Assembly (NCBI GenBank): GCA_023228185.1
Contig: JALOBQ010000027.1
Location: 1 to 9,981, forward strand
DNA length: 9,981 nt
Source of the DNA: Candidatus Omnitrophota bacterium
Lineage (GTDB): Bacteria; Omnitrophota; Gorgyraeia; Gygaellales; Profunditerraquicolaceae
Direction of reading: 5' to 3'
How positions within the stretch are numbered: the first letter of the stretch is position 1; the number at the start of each line of letters is the position of its first letter. Positions 6,371-9,981 of this stretch are shown one piece after another. The notes under the pieces were generated by a model. It had not been told where the DNA came from. It saw only the letters and a list, made by a program, of their open reading frames with translations, and ran no database searches. Made by a program: the position numbers and the translations under genes.

Positions 6371-6784
6371 TTGAGGATTAATGTCAACCAGGTTTCTTTC
6401 GAAGGGGTAGTGTTCGAAGAAACAATCAGCCCAGGTTCTTTGGATCTTGATACGGAAATTGTAAAGTTTTGTAAGCCCCTGCAGGTAAGAGTAGAGGCTT
6501 GCCGCGTAAGTAACGTAATTTCCGCGCACTTGGTGATTAGCTCGGAAATTTTGTTTCAGTGCAGCCGCTGCCTGAATGAATTCAAGAACGAATTTAATAA
6601 AGAAATACAGTTGGATTACCCGTTTGACAGCTCTGTTCGATATATTGACCTGGATCCGGATATCAGAGAAGAGATAATCATGGATTATCCCATAAAGCCG
6701 TTATGCGTTGCGAAGTGTAAAGGGCTTTGTGTAAAATGCGGTAAAAACTTAAACGAAGGAGGATGTAACTGTGGCTCTACCTAA
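6371..6784 (+). CDS. yceD: YceD/DUF177 family protein
   Basis: A 137-residue member of the DUF177 (YceD) family, which in many bacteria precedes rpmF. The family has been linked to 23S rRNA accumulation, but its molecular action is not settled. The N-terminal half is a beta-rich segment (RINVNQVSFEG onward). A CSRC pair (C64, C67) follows, then the DLDPDIREEIIMDYPIKPLC segment, and a cysteine cluster C112, C116, C120, C123, C132, C134 in the pattern CxxxCKGLCxxCGxNLN-EGGCNC. These cysteines probably bind a metal, likely zinc. The start is a TTG at 6371, chosen from SD spacing; the alternative TTG at 6362 adds three residues (MGK). The 3' end overlaps rpmF by 14 bp, and the codons for the EGG motif double as the rpmF SD. 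Confidence 0.87.
   Translation: MRINVNQVSFEGVVFEETISPGSLDLDTEIVKFCKPLQVRVEACRVSNVISAHLVISSEILFQCSRCLNEFKNEFNKEIQLDYPFDSSVRYIDLDPDIREEIIMDYPIKPLCVAKCKGLCVKCGKNLNEGGCNCGST
6755..6762 (+). promoter_or_regulatory. rpmF ribosome binding site inside yceD
   Basis: GAAGGAGG, coding for the EGG residues near the YceD C terminus, sits 8 bp before the GTG start of rpmF. It supports the GTG start and shows why the two genes overlap. Confidence 0.85.
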
Positions 6785-6974
6785 ACGTAAACATTCAAAG
6801 ACGCGTGGCCTAAAGCGCCGCACGCATTGGAAGATCAAAAAAACTAATCTAATTCCTTGCCCGCAATGCAAGCAGCTAAAGCTTGCGCATCGTGTTTGCC
6901 TGGTTTGTGGATATTATGACGGCAGACAGGTGGTGGAAATCAAGGTAAAAACAAAAAAGAAGAAAGCTCATTAA
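6771..6974 (+). CDS. rpmF: 50S ribosomal protein bL32
   Basis: A 67-residue protein of the large ribosomal subunit. The N terminus MALPKRKHSKTRGLKRRTHWK matches the bL32 pattern of a short, very basic arm that binds rRNA. It has a zinc-ribbon arrangement CPQC (C30, C33) and CLVC (C43, C46) followed by GYYDGRQV, as in the cysteine-containing (C+) form of bL32. The lysine-rich C-terminal tail is slightly long. The GTG start at 6771 is supported by a strong SD and by the conserved N terminus. Retention of all four cysteines suggests a zinc-bound paralog; no cysteine-free copy is visible in this window. It sits between yceD and plsX, the usual order in many bacteria. Confidence 0.97.
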   Translation: MALPKRKHSKTRGLKRRTHWKIKKTNLIPCPQCKQLKLAHRVCLVCGYYDGRQVVEIKVKTKKKKAH

Positions 6975-6992
6975 ACAACTAAGGAAAACCCG

Positions 6993-7982
6993 ATGAAAAT
7001 AGTTGTCGATGCGATGGGTGGCGATTATGCCCCGGGAGTAGTTATTGACGGGACATTAGCCGCAATAAAAGAATATGACGTGGAAGTTATCCTTATCGGA
7101 GACCAGCCGAAGATTGAAGCTTTATTAAAAAAAGCTAATTATACCGGTAACCGGATCAGCGTGCGCCACGCTCCCGAGGCTATTGATATGTGCGAATCGG
7201 CTGCTACCAGCGTGCGCAGGAAAAGGAATTCTTCTATTGTCCTGGGTATCAATCTTGTCAAAGAAGGCCAGGCCGATGCTTTTTTCAGCGCCGGAAATAC
7301 CGGAGCGGTAGTTTGCGCCGGCACGCTTGGCCTTGGTTTATTACCCGGAGTAGAACGCCCGGGTATCGCTTTAGTTACGCCTACCTTAAAAGGCGCCTCA
7401 TTAATTGTTGACGTGGGCGCTAATATCGACCCTAAGCCAACGCAGCTTTTACAATACGCGATCATGGGCAGTGTTTATTGCAAAGATATTTTGCATAAAA
7501 CTAATCCGATCGTGGGTTTGTTGAATATCGGCGAAGAGAAAGTTAAAGGCACCGGGCTTCTGCGTGAGACTTATGAACTGCTTGAAAAAAGCAAACTTAA
7601 TTTCATCGGAAACGTCGAAGGCAAGGATCTATTTTCTGGTAAATGCGATTTGATTGTTTGCGATGGTTTTGTGGGTAATGTCGCTTTAAAAGTTTCTGAA
7701 AGCGCGGCAGAAGCGATGCAGACATTTTTAAAACGCCATTTATTAAGCAATATCTGGGGCAAGATCGGGTTATTTTTTATGTTGCCCAGCCTGAGAAATT
7801 TCAAAAAAGATTTAGATTACGCTGAATACGGCGGCGCTCCGCTTTTAGGCGTTAACGGCGTGGTGATCATCGGCCATGGCCGCTCCAATAAAAAAGCCAT
7901 TAAGAACGCCATCAGGGTAGCCAAAGAAGAAGTTGAAAATAATGTCAACGCGGAAATCCTTGAAGGTTTGACTCCGGGGTAA
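6993..7982 (+). CDS. plsX: Phosphate acyltransferase PlsX
   Basis: A membrane-associated enzyme that converts acyl-ACP and phosphate to acyl-phosphate, the acyl donor for PlsY in phospholipid synthesis. At 329 residues its length is normal. Family landmarks are VVDAMGGDYAP (4-14), the glycine-rich SAGNTGA (99-105), ERPG (121-124), VDVGANIDPKP (139-149), LLNIGEEKVKG (176-186), GNVEGKDL (206-213), CDGFVGNVALK (223-233) and the C-terminal AEYGGAPLLGVNGVVIIGHGRS (277-298). All are intact. The ATG is preceded by AAGGA at 6981-6985 with 7-bp spacing, 18 bp after rpmF. It is followed after 4 bp by fabH. The yceD-rpmF-plsX-fab order is the classical one and ties phospholipid synthesis to fatty acid initiation. 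Confidence 0.98.
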   Translation: MKIVVDAMGGDYAPGVVIDGTLAAIKEYDVEVILIGDQPKIEALLKKANYTGNRISVRHAPEAIDMCESAATSVRRKRNSSIVLGINLVKEGQADAFFSAGNTGAVVCAGTLGLGLLPGVERPGIALVTPTLKGASLIVDVGANIDPKPTQLLQYAIMGSVYCKDILHKTNPIVGLLNIGEEKVKGTGLLRETYELLEKSKLNFIGNVEGKDLFSGKCDLIVCDGFVGNVALKVSESAAEAMQTFLKRHLLSNIWGKIGLFFMLPSLRNFKKDLDYAEYGGAPLLGVNGVVIIGHGRSNKKAIKNAIRVAKEEVENNVNAEILEGLTPG

Positions 7983-7986
7983 TCAA

Positions 7987-8964
7987 TTGAAGAAGATCGG
8001 AATTATCGGGGTAGGCGAATACCTGCCGAAAAAAATACTTACTAATGCTGATTTGGAAAAGATGGTCGATACTTCCGACGAGTGGATTACCACGCGCACG
8101 GGAATTAAAGAAAGGCATATTGTTTCCGAAGGGGAAGCTGCTTCTGATCTCGCTTTTAACGCAAGTAACCTGGCTTTGGCGGATGCCGGAATCAAGGCTG
8201 AAGATTTAGATTTGATCGTTGTAGCTACGATTACCGGGGATATGCCTTTTCCGTCAGTGGCTTCAATTTTGCAAAATAAACTTGGCGCGATGCACGCGGC
8301 CTGCTTTGATATTTCCGCTGCTTGCGCCGGTTTTGTATACGCGCTTTCCGTGGCGAATCAGTTTCTCGCCTGCGGTACTTATAAAAACGCATTAGTTATC
8401 GGCGTTGAAGTGCTTACTTCGGTAACGGATTGGCTTGATCGCGGCACTTGCGTGTTATTCGGCGATGGATGCGGAGCGGTCGTGCTATCGGAAGTAAAAT
8501 CCGGAGGAATTATTTCGTCTTATTTAGGCTGTGATGGATCGCGGGCAAATATTTTAAATATGCCTGCCGGCGGTTCACGTTGCCCGGCTACCCACGAAAC
8601 AGTGGATAAACGGATGCATTATATAAAAATGCAGGGCAATGAGCTTTTTAAAATTGCGGTTAATACGATGACTAAAGCCGCGTTAGTGGTTTTGGAACAG
8701 GCAAAGATGACTTTTGCCGATGTTGATTTAATTATACCGCATCAGGCTAATGCCAGGATTATTATGGCGGTAGCTAAAAAATTAGGTATTCCGGAAGATA
8801 AGGTTTATCTGAATATAGAAAGATGCGGTAATATGTCCAGCGCCTCAACGGCAACCGCGCTTTGCGAAGCGGTTAAAGAAGGCCGCGTAAAGAAGGGGGA
8901 CATTATTCTTTTAGATGCTTTTGGAGCTGGCCTTGTCTGGGGGGCTAGCGTTATACAATGGTAG
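7987..8964 (+). CDS. fabH: Beta-ketoacyl-ACP synthase III (FabH)
   Basis: It starts type II fatty acid synthesis by condensing an acyl-CoA (typically acetyl-CoA) with malonyl-ACP. The 325-residue product shows KIGIIGVGEYLP at the N terminus, DEWITTRTGIKERH (31-44), the catalytic cysteine C113 in DISAACAGFVYAL, H252 in IIPHQAN and N282 in CGNMSSAST, which form the Cys-His-Asn triad. LFGDGCGAVVLS and FGAGLVWGAS are the usual glycine-rich loops. The start is a TTG at 7987. No ATG or GTG lies nearby in frame, and the residues directly after it are the conserved first strand. The SD is weak (GGGG at 7976-7979), so translation may depend on coupling to plsX, whose stop lies 4 bp upstream. The 3' end overlaps fabD by 7 bp. 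Confidence 0.97.
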   Translation: MKKIGIIGVGEYLPKKILTNADLEKMVDTSDEWITTRTGIKERHIVSEGEAASDLAFNASNLALADAGIKAEDLDLIVVATITGDMPFPSVASILQNKLGAMHAACFDISAACAGFVYALSVANQFLACGTYKNALVIGVEVLTSVTDWLDRGTCVLFGDGCGAVVLSEVKSGGIISSYLGCDGSRANILNMPAGGSRCPATHETVDKRMHYIKMQGNELFKIAVNTMTKAALVVLEQAKMTFADVDLIIPHQANARIIMAVAKKLGIPEDKVYLNIERCGNMSSASTATALCEAVKEGRVKKGDIILLDAFGAGLVWGASVIQW

Positions 8965-9858
8965 GTTATCTTTTTGCCGGCCAAGGCAGCCAGAATGTTG
9001 GCATGGGCAAAGATTTATACGCGGCATACCCTGCGGCAAAAGTTATTTTTGATAAAGCTGATCAAGTCCTCGGTTTCTCCCTATCCACTCTTTGTTTTGA
9101 AGGCCCACAAGAAGAATTAACTAAAACTAATAATTGCCAGCCGGCGATTGTGACAATGAGCATTGCCTGTTGGGAAGTTTATAAAACAAAGCATCCGGAA
9201 ATAGACGGTTATATGGCCGGCTTAAGCCTGGGTGAATATTCCGCGCTTGTAGCAAGCGGCGCGCTTAAATTTGAAGACGCGGTTTATTTAGTCAGGCGCA
9301 GAGGGGTTTTTATGGAGGAAGCTGCTTTGCGTAAACCCGGAAAGATGCTTTCAATAATCGGTTTGGAATTAAATATAGTTAAAGAGATCTGCGTTCTTTC
9401 TAATTCGGAAATAGCAAACATCAATTGTCCGGGCCAGGTTGTTATTTCCGGCACTGCGCAGCATATAGAAGATGCGCAGAAAATCGCCAAAGAAAAAGGC
9501 GCTAAACTTGCGGTTATATTAGATGTCAGCGGCGCGTTTCATTCTTCGTTTATGCAGGAAGCAGGAGTTAAACTTTCCGCTGAACTGGAGAAAATAAAGA
9601 TAACTCAGCCAGAATTTCCGGTAGTCAGTAATTGCAATGCTAAAGTTACGCTTAATCCGGATGAAATTCGGCAGAATCTTGTCAAACAAGTGGCAGAAAG
9701 CGTGCTTTGGGAAGATTCAATGAGACTAATGCTTGGCGAAGGGATCAAGAGTTTTATAGAATTTGGCCCGGGAAAGGTCCTGAAAGGGCTTATGCGCAGG
9801 ATCGATAGTAGCGCGCAAGTTGTCAATGTAGAGAAAAAATCCGATATAGACGGTATTT

Positions 9859-9860
<2 letters not shown>
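8958..9860 (+). CDS. fabD: Malonyl-CoA:ACP transacylase (FabD)
   Basis: It moves the malonyl group from malonyl-CoA to acyl carrier protein, supplying the extender for FabH and later condensing enzymes. At 300 residues its length is typical. Motifs are FAGQGSQ (6-12), the nucleophile elbow GLSLGEYSAL with S90, RRRG with R115, GAFHSSFM with H195 (Ser-His pair), and EFGPGKVLKGLMRRI near the C terminus. The elbow has leucine where E. coli has histidine (GHSLGE); I believe this variant occurs in other bacterial FabD proteins. The ATG overlaps the fabH stop (ATGGTAG). No good SD is near it, only a G-run at 8939-8944, so coupling to fabH is likely. fabG follows after 9 bp. Confidence 0.97.

Positions 9861-9981
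<121 letters not shown>

Overview
This window is a compact, all-plus-strand stretch of bacterial housekeeping genes. Roughly 95% of it is coding, and base composition looks moderate and even throughout. The gene content (central glycolysis, Sec translocation, rRNA methylation, CoA synthesis, ribosomal protein bL32, type II fatty acid and phospholipid synthesis) fits the chromosome of a bacterium. I see no phage, plasmid, transposase, CRISPR, rRNA or tRNA signal. The organism cannot be fixed from the sequence alone. From general resemblance I would guess an uncultivated lineage such as Omnitrophota in the PVC group, with low confidence.

Layout. (1) 1-1337: two tandem GalT-like nucleotidyltransferase genes. 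The first is cut by the window start and the second is complete; they abut with no spacer. (2) 1338-1433: a spacer with a degenerate 7-bp tandem repeat and a strong Shine-Dalgarno (SD) sequence. (3) 1434-5004: a gap-pgk-tpiA-secG cluster giving three consecutive lower-glycolysis steps plus a Sec translocon subunit. The gap-pgk spacer holds a 6-bp and a 7-bp degenerate tandem repeat; pgk, tpiA and secG are nearly touching or overlapping. (4) 5005-5216: a near-ideal intrinsic terminator followed by a palindrome-rich element with short terminal inverted repeats, the only sizeable gene-free stretch (212 bp). (5) 5217-6331: rsmD and coaD, 2 bp apart. (6) 6371-9981: yceD (DUF177), rpmF, plsX, fabH, fabD and the start of fabG, tightly spaced or overlapping, which is the classical bacterial fatty-acid/phospholipid initiation cluster.

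How the genes work together. GalT-like enzymes feed sugar phosphates or exchange nucleotide sugars; gap, pgk and tpiA interconvert triose phosphates and make ATP and NADH; coaD completes the late part of CoA synthesis; fabD and fabH use CoA thioesters to start fatty acid chains, fabG reduces them, and plsX passes finished acyl chains to phospholipid synthesis. rpmF and rsmD tie the region to ribosome production.

No novel defence, mobile or biosynthetic system is visible. The observations that merit a second look are the tandem GalT paralogs, the 6/7-bp repeat tracts in the two spacers flanking gap, the palindromic element before rsmD, and family-atypical insertions in GAPDH and RsmD plus a long low-complexity tail on SecG.
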